This document shows positions 21,840 through 35,600 of a stretch of DNA of 64,000 nucleotides, in pieces (position 1 is the first letter of the stretch; each line of letters begins with the position of its first letter). The position numbers were made by a program, and so were the translations under genes. Source of the DNA: Anisus vortex (lineage: Eukaryota; Mollusca; Gastropoda; Planorbidae); NCBI GenBank assembly GCA_949126835.1, contig OX421506.1, forward strand, positions 19,666,426-19,730,425, in the 5' to 3' direction. The notes beneath the pieces are model-generated. The model was not told where the DNA came from. It was given only the letters and a program-made list of their open reading frames with translations, and did no database searches.

Positions 21840-22165
21840 CTACAAAGCGGCATGAGGGACATGAGAGCAGCCAGAATAAGCACAAGTGACTGGGAGGAGA
21901 AGGCAGAGGATCGGTCCACCTGGCGCACTGCTGTCAGGGAAGGGGTTAAAATAGCAGAGGAAAGTAGAATGGAGGAGACCATAGATAAAAGGGCTAAAAG
22001 AAAAGCGGAGAAAATAGGATCCACGGAACACGTGTGCAAAGGCTGTAAAAAAGACTGTCACTCAAGGATAGGCCTGCTCAGCCACACGAGGAAGTGCAAC
22101 CTCGAACCACGGTGATGCACCATCGTCTCGCGAGACCGAAGGATGCCATTGATTGATACCGTTTT
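21840..22165 (+). mobile_element. LINE 3' end: C-terminal zinc knuckle
   Basis: An 87-codon frame reads SDWEEKAEDRSTWRTAVREG, then EESRMEETIDKRAKRKAEK, then VCKGCKKDC-x-SRIGLLSHTRKC, followed by a stop. This W-x-x-x-A-x-D-R-x-x-W-R and C-C-H-C ending is typical of the C-terminus of RTE/CR1-like LINE proteins. The 3' UTR contains atcgtctcgcgagaccgaag. It is 5'-truncated and could be the missing end of the family whose 5' part is at 4,297. Confidence 0.75.
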
Positions 22166-22239
22166 CATCAAAGACAATAAATTTAAATAAATTACTAATT
22201 CCTTTAGTCATTACATGTCTATATATTAATTGGTTAGGA

Positions 22240-22440
22240 TTTTTCCCGGGACTTGAAGGTGTCCCCGAGTCTACCCAGCTCTGAAGGGTAACTGACAATA
22301 GTTGGGGTAAAGTAAAGGCGGCTGTGCAATGTGCGGACCACACAATCAACTAGTATGCCGTGGCCACATAAACTGGTGAACGCTGCTTCACCAGCTGTAT
22401 GGATCAAATTTGTCCGACGGGATAGGCTAATTTACTTTTT
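22240..22440 (+). mobile_element. SINE body without head
   Basis: Matches the 18,930 SINE from gacttgaaggtgtccccgag through gtaaagtaaaggcggctg to ctggtgaacgctgcttcacc. It lacks the tRNA part. Confidence 0.75.
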
Positions 22441-22924
22441 TTTTTTTGTGTGGATAGGCCTAATATTTTGTTTATTTTAATTGTATACATAATAAAAGAG
22501 AACTATAAAGATACTAAGGAAATAGTTGGTCCTTGGGGAGGGGGTGGATTAGGAGTTTTCTGGTATTATCAGAGCTGAGAAGAAGATTCAATGAAAACTC
22601 CTATGCTTGATACATGCAATATTCAACGCTTTATCATCCAATGAAAAATGTGTGTTTAAGGGTAAGGGTAAGATCGCTTTGCACCCGTAACCTCCCACGA
22701 CTAAAAAGAAATTTTTAGTAGCAGCGATAACAACTTGGCCTTAACTATTAACCTCACGTTATATAAAGGCCAATGGTAGCGTGAGTTCCACCTTGATATA
22801 CAAAACAACGTGTTTTTGGGGTTCCACATAATATTCGAAAAAAAAATGTTTTATATTATACAACTTTAAATTTTTTTTTTATTAAATCAATACATACACA
22901 AATACATGTTTTTATTCACAAACA

Positions 22925-23460
22925 CATGGAGAGAGATAGACAGAGAGATAAAGTGAGAGAGAGAGACAGAGAGATAAAGTGTGAGAGAGAGAGAGACAGA
23001 GAGATTAAGTGAGAGAGAGAGACAGAGAGATAAAGTGAGAGAGAGAGACAGAGAGATAAAGTGAGAGAGAGACAGAGAGATAAAGTGAGAGAGAGAGACA
23101 GAGAGATAAAGTGAGAGAGAGAGAGACAGAGAGATAAAGTGAGAGAGAGAGAGACAGAGAGATAAAGTGAGAGAGAGAGACAGAGAGATAAAGTGAGAGA
23201 GAGAGAGAGACAGAGAGATAAAGTGAGAGAGAGAGACAGAGAGATAAAGTGAGAGAGAGAGAGACAGAGAGATAAAGTGAGAGAGAGAGAGACAGAGAGA
23301 TAAAGTGAGAGAGAGAGACATAGAAATAAAGTGAGAGAGAGAGAGACAGAGAGATAAAGTGAGAGAGAGAGAGACAGAGATATAAAGTGAGAGAGAGAGA
23401 GACAAAGAGATAAAGTGAGAGAGAGAGACAGAGAGATAAAAAGAGAGAAGAAGAGAGAAA
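22925..23460. repeat. GA-rich minisatellite
   Basis: About 19 head-to-tail copies of a 24-32-bp unit gagacagagagataaagtga with variable (GA)n. Its length variation comes from the GA stretch. The Leu/Ser-only frames on the - strand are artefacts of it. Confidence 0.95.
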
Positions 23461-24430
23461 AATATATCATTTAAGAAAGAACCACATTATTTGGATATAG
23501 TAGTACGTTCTTTATTTATTTATTTCACTAACATCTACTTATAAATGTTATACAATGAAATGTAATGTGTACAAATTATATAATGTGTAATGTGTTCAAA
23601 ATAATCCAATCTCTCTATCTGTTGCTGTCTTTAGCCTTCTAGCTTTCATTCATTTTCACTGCACCTTTGTTTACATTGTAACAAATTTACGTTAGCTATC
23701 GAGATAGTTACGGTCTGCACTAGATGTCAACTGGCCTCTGTTTTATTCAGGTAAGAAGACGAGAAGAAATTAATAAACTAATAATTATTAAATTGATTTT
23801 TTTTTTCTAGATTAATCCCGTGGTAACAACCCACGAGAAATTTCCCTGTTTGCCCCATTTAAATCTTTGCCATTTCATGCTATGTCATAACTGGCCATTT
23901 CAAGTTAACCAATAAGAGTCTTCGCGGATGATCATATAGAGTTGTTGTTGTTCTTTTTTTGCTTAGTTTAGTTAGTTCTTGGTCCTTCTTCAATACAAAT
24001 AGACTGCTACTAATTTTATTTTTATCTCATATATTATTCCTTGTAGGCCTACATATTCATTGCTTAAACTTATGTCATGACAAATCCATGTGAATTAAGC
24101 ACATCTTTTTTTAACGTTACTAACGTCAAGTTTGGTTTCTACATGTCCAAATGAAAAAATATCTCGACGTTATAATAATAAATATAATAATAACAATATA
24201 ATAATACATTAAAAGTAACCCTAGTTTGTTGATATTCGGTTCGTTTAAGTAACCCTAACCTAAAGATGTACATAAACTCTAACCAGTCGTAGCGGCATAC
24301 ATATTTTACAAGTAGGGCAAAACAAAAAGGTAACATTCTATTCACTATATATTTATAAAAGTATGGTGCGCCTTGGACAAAATATGCACATGCCTGAGAA
24401 TCGGTTGTAAAGCGTTCAATCATAGACTGA
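23461..24430. other. Intergenic, no gene seen
   Basis: AT-rich. One TAGGCCTA at 24,044 and no recognisable element. Confidence 0.5.
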
Positions 24431-24437
24431 AGAACGA

Positions 24438-24448
24438 ATATATATATA

Positions 24449-24523
<75 letters not shown>
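24438..24523. repeat. (TA)n microsatellite
   Basis: About 40 TA dinucleotides, interrupted once. Confidence 0.97.
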
Positions 24524-24526
<3 letters not shown>

Positions 24527-25400
24527 CTAGCTAGTTAGATTTCAATATATGTATGTACATATATTGTCATGTATATTGTTTTTCCAAGAATTGGAACACG
24601 CAATGTTTATTCCTCTCTCTCTCTCTTTTCTTACTACACACAATATTAGGACGTTTAGTAGGAAAACAAAAGGTTCTAGGTAATGTTGGGATTCTGTGTT
24701 GATCTCAAATTCTCAGGGTCTGGGAACGACTCATTATTTAATAGGGGAAGTTCCTATCGTTTTGTTATGAGTTTTGTAATGTTACCATGATTTTCACCCC
24801 TACTGGTAGTGGGTCTGTCCCTTGCACCACTCGGATAGTATTTAATGATTTGTTTTGTCTGAAAGACGGAGAGTTTCAAAATATGTTCCTTTGAGAACGT
24901 TTGTGTTTGCACTATTTTATTCTAACTGTACATAATAGATATATTGTATATATTGAACATACCACCTGAAATAAACTATCAACAACAGTTACACTGAAGC
25001 TTCCTTGTCAAGTTACTATTCTATTGTGTTGTACACATTACTATAAGATTTAGCTACTACTATAATGTACAAGAAAGGAAATGTTGGAATACAAATACTG
25101 AATTTGTGCCCAGGACTATAAGACGAGTTCGTGTAATACTGAAACATAAATACTAATAATTAAAGTCTCCCCTAGGACTAACGAGAATTATCAGCAAGAT
25201 CTACACAGCTCTGACCATAAGGGGATTGTGGACGTAACAATATATATACGACAACATGTAAAGGTGTATGGGCATGATAATGCATATAAGTGATTCTACA
25301 CCACGAATTGAGTCGCTGTGTGCCTAAAGCTATTTTGAGCCCCAGCCAAAAATATGCAGTATAAAATATGGAATTTTTCGGATTTTGATCATTTCAAATT
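24524..25400. other. 3' flank of gene B
   Basis: No gene. A TG...CA segment with an AATAAA near 24,969 might be a solo LTR, but no target-site duplication was found. On the - strand AATAAA motifs at 25,400-25,416, about 115 bp past the gene B stop, are candidate polyadenylation signals. Confidence 0.45.
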
Positions 25401-25527
25401 ATTTATTTATTTATGCACAATTCTATGGTAAGTTTTTGTACTAAATTAAAAAACATATTTTTAATGTAATGCCCAGTAGATCTAATGTTTTTAATTTGTA
25501 AAAGCTAAATTTTAAACTTGAAATTTC

Positions 25528-25742
25528 TTATAATGAGCCATCAGTCAGAGTGCGTTTTGTGTTTAGAGCCTCAAGCTGAAGCTCTCCAAGTCGCTTCCGG
25601 CGTATTAGAATTATACTGATGACCAGTCCAATTGTGACCATCACCAGAACTAAGCAGGCGATTGACACGGCCATGTACAACAAGAGGTTATAGCCTTTGG
25701 TGCCCTCGGCTTCAAGCTCGGCTTCAAGCTCAACCTTGAGTT
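25528..25742 (-). CDS. Gene B last coding exon: TM helix and tail
   Basis: The acceptor is ttttctacag, phase 1. A repeated acidic linker (LKVELEAELEAEG) is followed by the membrane span (SIACLVLVMVTIGLVISIIL), basic IRRKR and a tail ending TLTDGSL, then stop. No signalling motif such as an ITAM or ITIM is obvious. Confidence 0.82.
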
Positions 25743-28700
25743 CTGTAGAAAACATTTTAGTTCATTAGTTTCTATGTGTTGGCATTTTTTAAAAGGATCT
25801 ATCAATGGCAAGGCTCATTTATAATTTTAACTAACCCGCCCTTATAGTGTATTAAAAAAAATAAGTCAATATCTTTAAGACGATGTTGGTCTATAATGCA
25901 AAGGTCGTCAATATCAAAACGGTGTTGTTGTTTTCTTAATCGTCAATGAAGGAATTAAAACGCAATATTCAATAACAAAACATAACGACAACTGCATAGT
26001 TTTGCCAACCAATGCAAAGTTTCTTCTCTTAATAATTACCTCTATACACTCCCCTCATCTTTTTCGTTTTCATCTTTTACATGTCCCATTACGCGATTAT
26101 TGATGAATTAGAACAAAACCGTCCAGATCGGAATTTATTATTTATTCCGTTAAAATATATATTTTTTTTTTTTACTTTTGTAATTGTTCTTGTGCGTATT
26201 TATTTGCCAAAAACAAATAATTCCAGAGTTCCATATTAAAAAAGAACGAGACATTCGACCGAGGCGAATGTCCAAGGCGATTTCTCATTAGCCCCAAATA
26301 ATATGATACCCGTTTCTGATAATAGTAATAATAACTTAAATTGAATAAACAAGCTTTGACAATTACATAATAACGTCACCAAATCATTTTTAAAAGGACC
26401 AAATTGTACTTTAGCATTACTACTAGTTCAAACGAACATATAAATTATGACTATTTTTTATTCCAGAATATGCCCACTTGTTCGAGTATGACACAAGAAA
26501 TATAGAGCGAATATGAATAAAATTAGTGTATACCAAGATACGAAGATTTATATTTTGGATTATTTGACTATCTTATATTCCTGAACATTCCCACTAGTTC
26601 AAGTATGATATATGAGTTATAGACCGAAAAATGTTTGTTTTTATAACTACTTTTTTTTAAACCAGCTTCACGCCAAACCCCATGTCAACAGTGGCCGGAA
26701 ACACATTTCTGAAGGAATTAGCGGAAGTGAATGATGAAACTACAAAATTTAGATCAACTAATTGGACATGAAAACATGGAAGACTAAATCTATACAGGTA
26801 TTTAATGTTTCCAAACACTTTGCCGAAAAGGACAAGTCAGAAAAGAAAAGCTGCTCTTAAGATCTCGTCTATAAAGATGTAACCCAGTAACAGACATCCA
26901 TGGAGCTGATATATGAGTTGGCGCGACTGGAAATCGACGTGAACGCAGACCGTAACACGGCTGCTGGAATAGGCTGGAAATTGTCTTGTTAGCGGTTAAA
27001 AGAAATGTTCCTTAACATTCTTACCTTTTACGTCTAAAACTTTTTTAAGGTCTTCGACGAACGATTCGCCATGACATAAGGCACTTTCACCAACAACACT
27101 GGGAAATATATTATATACTTTTTGTACTAACTGACTTATACAAAGCCAGTATGTGGGCAACGGGGAAAATTTATTGGAGATAAATAAAGAAATTTCCAGA
27201 TTTATCAGTGGATAAATAGATGGTTGATAGAATGCGATAAAGAGAGACCGGTAGACATATACAAAAATAGAAAATAGAGAGCTTAAAACAATTAGATTTG
27301 TTATGTATTGATTGATACATTGATTGATACATTGATTGATCAATGGGTTCAAACGTTAAAGTCACTAAACACACAACGTACCCACAGGTGAGATTCCCTT
27401 TGTCAATATTGATCATGTGCCTCAGTAAGTATGTTTTCTCTCGTGTAACGATCACTTTATCATTGTGCTAGCCAACAGAAGAAAAATTCACTTTACACAT
27501 ATATTTTCATTGTTTTAAGTTGTTATTAGATCAATAAATATTATTGTAATTACTTCAATGAATCCAGTTAAAATATGCCTGGAGGCTTATGGGTACGCAT
27601 TCATCTTTTATTCTACCCGTATATTTTTGTCTCATTGTACAGGTCTTGATAGTCTATAGCGCAATAAAAGAAAAGAGAACTTTAAAGTTCGTTAGGACTA
27701 CAAAAAGAAAGACTTCCTTTAAGGTAGTTCTGCGTGGTTATCAAAGCATAGATTGCCTTGAAGGAGTGTATGACTATATAGCCAGATATTGCTTTGATAG
27801 CGTTTATGACTGTGAAAGGAGGTTTTATCTTATAGGTGTATAGGGCTATAAAAACATTAATTACCTTCAAAATCTATATGGCTTATCAAAGAAGAGTTAA
27901 CATTAAAATTGGTTACCTATGTTAAGAGATTAACTTCTAAAGTTCTAAAGGGCTAATACACCGGAATATGTATATTATCAACAAAAAGCTTATTGCAAGT
28001 TCTTTCATATTATAGGAAAATAACTTTAATCCCTTTCGAAAAATTATTTCCTTTGCAGTAATATTAAACTTTGCTAAAATTAGGAAAAGACATAACATAA
28101 AAGTAAGAAAAGGATTAATAGAGGGAGATTAAGATTGGATTTGGACATCGCCGCAGACGAGAATGAAGAAATATTGAGATTAAGTGAGTGCTAGAGGTTA
28201 CAATTAATCGATAGATCGTGTGCCAAAAAGAATTGTTTGGTCAATAAGGTTTTTACTTAGATTGTTATGTTCAACTTTTTCGGGTTTTGGTGTTTAAGTA
28301 ATGCTTACCCATATTGTCATGTTTACTGGTGGCTCACCCAACTGAGCGGCTTTGTTCAACTCACAACTGACAGTCACTTGTCCCGTAAGTGATTTGGTCC
28401 CTGTTAACTCCAGATTCATCGACTCTGATGGAGGTTCTGGCATGGTTTAGATAAAGGATGTGAAACAAACGATTGTTAGATCGAGTGGTCAAACTAGAGT
28501 TATAACAAAAAAGTGACCAGTTCCGATAAAATGAAATATAACTCGCTGGTTCCGTTCTGAGGGGCAAAACGGGGTAGATTTTGGTTTAAAATAATTGACC
28601 TCAAAATATTTATACAGTCAATTAGGAAATTAGCATCAACATTTTTTTTCGTTTATCGAATAGACAAATATTTGTAAATCATTAATTCACCTAGAATTGA

Positions 28701-29578
28701 AATAGGTTTCACATAGAATTCATCTAAAATTCACCTAAAGTGCATATAGAATTCACCTAGAATTAACATAGAATTCACCTAAAATTTCCACCTTGGTGGA
28801 ATCAGACACCACGTACTGTTTTTTCAACCCTATTTGCAAATCCACGGGTGCCGGAGTAGTGGCTGTGCTTCTGGTTGTTGTGGTAGTGGTTGAGGTGGTG
28901 GTCGGTCTGAAAGTACTGGGGGTCATTATTGGAGTTGACTCGGTTGTGATCAATGCAGATGCTGTAGATGAAGTCAATGATTCGCCCGAGTTAGCCTGGC
29001 GTCCTAAAAAGGTTAAAGGTTTTATGTGACGCAGACAGCATATCAGACGGCTTTTTATATTTTCTTTCCACCAGTATTGAACGGCTTATGTCTGAATTCG
29101 TCTCGAAAAGTCAACACCTTCCTGATCACCTTTTTAAAACTCAAATGTATAAAAAAAAAGACCATGCCTCTACGGAGTGTCTATGATTGGGAGTATATAA
29201 AATAGCAAAAGACAATTATAATTATAATTGATGGTGCCACAGGACAACATGTAAATTTTGAGTTAAACACTTGAAAGGTAATAACTTGCATGACATCTGT
29301 AGTACATGATATCTCTATATCACATCTCTACAAGCTGAGCTGTTATGTTTAGCATTATCAGAGCATTATATTTGCACAAACAAACACAAAAGTGAAATTG
29401 AATCTGCGTGGTATACTGATACGTTACAATATAAAGACACAAAAATATACTTATATTATTATAGGTAGAAATATGGTAGGACAATAAAAAGGCAATAATT
29501 AAATGTATAGAAATAAAGATAGATAGACAGTTAGATAAATAGATAGATAGATAGATTAATAGATAGATTGATAGACAT

Positions 29579-29616
<38 letters not shown>

Positions 29617-32600
29617 GGATAGATAGATTAGCAGACTGATTTTAATAAAAGTAATCTTACTTCTTTTCAATTCCATCATGGGATACTGATAAAAGAAAAA
29701 AAATACACAATTAAGAAATATAACAAAGTTTTAACTTGACTGTTAGAAGCTAACTCTCCTTTCTTACAAACTAAATAAAAAATACATATTTTATTATCAA
29801 ATCTTACTGGAAGGTCCGCTGATGAGCATGCACTTCCTGGCCGCTCGACCAGAACACAAGATCGATAGCGAAAAGCAGATTTTTAGAAAGCTTGGAACAA
29901 TGTACAGGGCAGTGGACATTCGGTGACTTTTCCACTAGAGCAGGGGTCGGCAGCATACGAAACTCGTTCCAGACTTGGCACGCAGAGCGATTTTCAATGG
30001 CACGCAGAAGACCCCCGAAAAGGCAATTAAATAAACATCTCGATAAAGACTAATTTGGAAGGCCCGGAGACACAAACAATCGCCATCCCTACTGTAGTCT
30101 CGGGACGCGCGCATCAGTTTGTGCAAGGCGAATCTTTATTTGCGTCTCAAAACTAAATGCTATGAACTATCTCTTCAAAGTTTAAATGTGACAAGCGCCG
30201 CTGACTTGGGACTTTCTTTTCAAAGGATAAGGTAACATATGGGCAATCAGTTTTTGGTGTTCCAGGTCAGGTTCAATAGCATATTCAAAGAAAGTATATT
30301 CGTTCGTTTTTTTTTTTTGGTCATATTTTCCTACATGGTTAACGGGTCCACATTGTAAGGATTATTGTGTACTCATTCCAATTTATTGGGCCTCGAGGAG
30401 AGTACCGTTCTTACTTGGTGTGGAACATAATTGAACTTCAATTGACTGAGGCAGAGATTGCTCTCATGGTGCCCCGGACTTCAGCACGACTTAGCGTGTC
30501 CTTGTCGAACCAGTTGATGTGCATCTAACGCCAGCATTCCGAGAATACTTCTTTCTAAAGCGGCTAGATCCTGCGCCTGATCGGAAACCAACCTTTGGCA
30601 CTAGAGGTACCCACAGAAGCATCGTTATCCTACGTCGTGGGGAGAGGCTTAGCGGAACTTGTTTGGAAAACCCAGATGGTCACGAGCCAAACCACCCAAT
30701 TCTCTAGCCTCTAGGACTTCGGGATGCACGCTTGAACCTACAGAGCGTTCGATTGACCAACCTACAAAGCGTTCAGTTGGGCACGCATCCGCTTTTTGCA
30801 GAACGAATCGAATCATTTACTTTTATCCCTTGGCTTGCAGCTTTGGCCCTGTCGACCTTTACTACAATGAAGCTGCTCACAAGGATGAGGCGAGCCACGC
30901 ATGGCCATGGATGTTCAGTTAGAAATGCGTACAGGCCACTGACTCCGGGGAATCGGACTTAGGGCGGTCTATAAGGTAAAAGATGAGTGACCGTTTGGTT
31001 TTTCCAGCCCAATGTAAATAGCGCAATCAAAGACAGTTATATGCACTGGGTGTTCGTCATGCTACCCAATATGGTAGGAGTGTATTCTGTGTTAGGTTTA
31101 TGCACTCCATTTCATGGGCCTCGAAGAGAGTCCCATTTTTTATCGTCACTACCAACTTTTACATTGGCGTCGGTCAAGATGTCAGCCTGTAAACTATACA
31201 TGGCTTAATCTTTGAGACAAGCATATGACTACTGGCAGGATCAACCAGATAGCTATCGTTTGGTACACCAACGCCGACCTAGAGACGTTCGAAAGGCGCC
31301 TTGTAGAACAAGACTCAGCTTGTTGCATATCCATATCACGTTTTACCCACATTTGATGGAGTAGACATTTGAAAGATGTTTGGCCTGCCCAAAGGCTATG
31401 TGATCAGCACAAACATCCAGTTATCAATCTGGACACTCTCACCCCGAGAAAGGTACGACGATTGGTTTTGAACTAATAAAAGCGAGGGTCGGAGCTTGTC
31501 AAGCATTCATTAACTCTAGAATTGCCACAGTTATCCAAGTAAGATAGTTTTCATTTGATATTCAATTACTTTAAATTAATAGGGCATTTGCAGTTTCACC
31601 GTGAGATAGTGTGAATTTAGACATGAATGGCTAAATTCATGATACAAACATATGACTTCAGGCAGGATCATCCAGATAGATTTCGTTTTGTTTACCAACA
31701 CAGACGTAGAATGGTTCTGACGCTTAGCGGTCGACTACTCGCACATGAGTGAAGTCGCCGCTCTGAGCAGAACGGATCCCGTGATCTCCACGGCTTCAAA
31801 CTCTCTTTCTGCATTGAGGCATCCCTGTAAAACTAGGCTCGGCCATCTGTAATCTGTAAGATGCCCATCTCGATAAACACTATTTTATCGTACTTGGCCC
31901 ATGTTTCGAGTGTCAATTTTCTACGCGATCAACGGTCGAGATTACCGTGCCGCGCGGACCCCTTTGTAACGTACAAGCACTAAAGCAATACACCTTAAAA
32001 CACCACTAGGCTTTCAACGTTTTAGAATAGATAGACGACCGTACTGCGTACAATACACCCATGCAATAATAACTATTATATTTTAATCAGACTACTTACT
32101 GCGCTTTCGCTGAATGCTCGCCTTTAAAAAGAAAACAAAATTCCCCATTCAAAATGTATAAATTATAAAATTTTTTTAAAAGGTTCAGAAAAGATTACTA
32201 ATGAACTTTTTCTTGCATAATAAATTGTGTGATTGTGTGCGCTTGTCTTTTTTTATAAGTCTGTGCTTGTATACAAATTACAAATAATTATTTTATTTTG
32301 TTTAAAATATGCTCAAGGACACAATATCTGTAATCAAGACAAATTTCCATTTGTTTGTATCAATAAAGAAATCTTATCTTTCCTTATATCTTTACATGTC
32401 TATAACAATAAGCTAGTATATCTCATTTGCTACTTACCTAGTTTTCAAAGAACCCCTGAAAATACTAGCCAAAGGGAAGGAACTCCTCATTAAATTTTGT
32501 AAATTAATATTTTTTTTTTTTTTTAATGACTAAATATTCCCCAAAGTGAATAAAAATCACATCATAAAAAAGATAAATATCTTAGCTTTCTTGAAATGTA

Positions 32601-35600
32601 TACAAGACGAAAGGCCAGTGAAAACTACCCGTACTTTGAACGCGCATCGAAAAAAAAAGAAACTTAACGAAACAGACTATATTCCTTCTTTTTAAAAGCC
32701 GTGCCTTGCAGTAAAAAAAAAACCAGAACGCATGGCGAAAAAAAATCCATAAACGACAATAGGTTAGTCACACACGTTGCGGCCGCTTTTGGGCGAATTA
32801 GTACGGAAGGTGTAGGCTACATTGAGTCACAGTAGTAGCAAATGAGATATAGTGGTCCATATGATATAAGTATTTAAATGACCGGTTCATTAAAAACAAT
32901 AACATTCTGAAACGTTGGTCTATGTTCGTGTTAGCTACAACTTTAATGTAAATATTAAAAAAATGATATTTAATACATTAACTGATTACTTCATTTAAGT
33001 TAGTATTTCTTGCAATAGTTAAATATAATTATTTCTCAAGGGGTGATATTGTGTCTATACAAATGTACAAGAAATTACAAAATTAATTGTAAGGACACAT
33101 TTCGTTAAAACTGCTGTAGATTTTCATGTGAATAAAATGAAGAATATTACTTACTGAGCCAGTATTCACTGTATATTAAATAATCAATATATGTTGTCTT
33201 ATGCGCGCAAGAAGTTACATGAATATTTTAGTAAATGAGCCACGAAATCGTCCATTGAATAAATACTGATTGACATCTAATAGAAATCATAGCACAATCA
33301 GAGGAAAAGCCCCTTTAGACATTTGCCAAACACCCATCAATACAATGTTGATTGCCCTTCCCTCCCCTCCCCCCCCCCCCCAAAAAAAAAACCCAGTGTC
33401 ACGTGACTATTATCTATTTTATAAGCCTGAACCTGTAGCCTGCAACCTAAACTATGAAAAAAATGGCGATCATAGAGCTCACTATGGAGTTCTTGTATTC
33501 TAAAGCTGACCACTTTTTTTCTTCAATTAATTACAATAGGATCAAAAGCAAGCGTTTCTTAGTATTTTTTTTTTTTTTTGTTTTCTACGAAACGTTGCCA
33601 AAAAGAAAAATCTGATGCCCATAAGACCACTCTACTGAAGACAGAATTGAGTCTCGTTCTGGCTTTTATTATCTCCCCCTATTGTGATAAGGACCTACCT
33701 CCATTCAAAGACAATAAATATGGTCACTTCAGTATTTCTCATGGCCTTTGGGACGTTGTGATAGACCAACTTGGGCAGGTCGTAATTAGCACTTGGATGT
33801 GGGATTATCCAGCTTATCTCAGTTTCACCAATATCTACTCCACGCTTACATGTGTACTGCAACACAAAACATTTTTAAAAAAAAGGTTTGCAACGTTTTT
33901 TTTCTCCTTCTATCTAACGTTATTCATCTCCTCTTTAACACACAGGAACACTCACAAATAGCGTTTATGGATTATCGTTGTATATTCTGATCATATATCA
34001 ATCTATAATAGTTGTTATTTTTATCCCCAGTCTACCAACTTCGTTTTGTAAAATGCAATGCAAGGCTCCAACAGAAAACGGTTAGGGTTCAACAGAATTA
34101 GTTATTGTACTAATGGACTAAGGTAACTCAGCAAACAACATCAATCAATTATCCAGTCGACAGACTAGAGCAGGTGTCGGCAACCTAAGGACCGCGTGCC
34201 AGACTTGGCTTGCAGAGACATTTTCAATGGCACACGGGAGATCCCCCCCAAAAAGGCAATTAAAGTCTCCTCTACAAGAAAATAATTGCTAAAACAGGAT
34301 AACTTTTAGGCTCTTGGCACGCTGAATGACGTAGAAACCCTTCCTTGGCACGTTGAATGACGTAGAAACCCTTCTTTGGCACGCTGAATGACGTAGAAAC
34401 CCTTCCTTGGCACGCTAAATGTGGTAGAAACCCTACCTTGGCACGCTGAATGACGTAGAAACCCTTGCTTGGCACGCTAAATGACGTAGAAACCCTACCT
34501 TGGCGCACCATTATCAAAAGTTTGACGACCTCTGTTCTAGACCATATCCTAGCCCGTCCTACCGTTTCTACAATCTTAGGTAGTCTAATGTATTTACTCT
34601 AGAGCATATCCTAGCCCGTCCTACCGTTTCTACAATCTTAGGTAGTCTAATGTATTTACTCTAGAGCATATCCTAGCCCGTCCTACCGTTTCTACAATCT
34701 TAGGTAGTCTAATGTATTTACTCTAGAGCATATCCTAGCCCGTCCTACCGTTTCTACAATCTTAGGTAGTCTAATGTATTTACTCTAGAGCATATCCTAG
34801 CCCGTCCTACCGTTTCTACAATCTTAGGTAGTCTAATGTATTTACTCTAGAGTATAGCCTAACCCGTCCGACCGTTTCTGCAATCTTAGGTAGTCTAATG
34901 TATTTACTCTAGAGTATAGCCTAACCCGTTCTACCGTTTCTACAATCTTAGGTAGTCTAATGTATTTACTCTAGAGTATAGCCTAACCCGTCCTACCGTT
35001 TCTACAATCTTAGGTAGTCTAATGTATTTACTCTAGAGTATAGCCTAACCCGTCCGACCGTTTCTACAATCTTAGGTAGTCTAATGTATTTACTCAAGAT
35101 CTTTTCATAGTCGCTCATGGCTAGTTAGTTGGATTTCTATAATATTAATATCAATGGGACGAAACATTAGGAAGTATGGGACCTGTAGGAGCTGAGTCTC
35201 AGCTGAGGGGGGGGGGGCGTAGAGAGCCAAATTAATGTATGTATAAAGAGTTTGGAGGGGCAAAAAAAGGTACTTGATGCGACAAGTGGGTAGAGATATA
35301 TAAATATATTTTGCGTAGTAGTATAAGGTTACCCTCACGCCACCCTTACACCCAGTAAAAATACTTCAACTTGCGATGTATATTTTCTTTAAAAAAAAAA
35401 GAAGAGTGCAATCTATGCGTCTTACCATTATTTTATTGACACATTTCAACAAGTGATAATCCGGTGTTTTCCATGATACCTCAACGACTCGGTATATCAA
35501 CTGAAATAGAATCTGACAGATTTATAACATCAATCAAGAGCAACTGAAGAGATTTATTAACGTAAACTAAGAACAATCGGATAGATTTAGAACATAAATC

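Noticed and set aside
22887..23470. Two long - strand frames of 172 and 184 codons made of Leu/Ser repeats
   Set aside because: They are translations of the GA-rich minisatellite with no other composition.
24683..25250. Possible solo LTR (tgttggg...gtaaca with AATAAA inside)
   Set aside because: No matching 4-6-bp duplication flanks it and no second LTR or primer-binding site was seen.
29320..29679. 119-codon - strand frame rich in SIYLSIYL
   Set aside because: Produced by the GATA microsatellite. A 25-nt exon at its start is possible but the long frame is not coding.
30519..31208. Several 60-87-codon frames
   Set aside because: They lie on and between degenerate rDNA pieces and show no domain.
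33270..33503. 77-codon + frame
   Set aside because: It crosses C and A homopolymers and has no domain. The real coding signal nearby is on the other strand (33,699-33,856).
34272..34517. 81-codon frame with internal repeats (VSTSFSVPS type)
   Set aside because: A reading of the six 31-bp repeats inside a hAT MITE.
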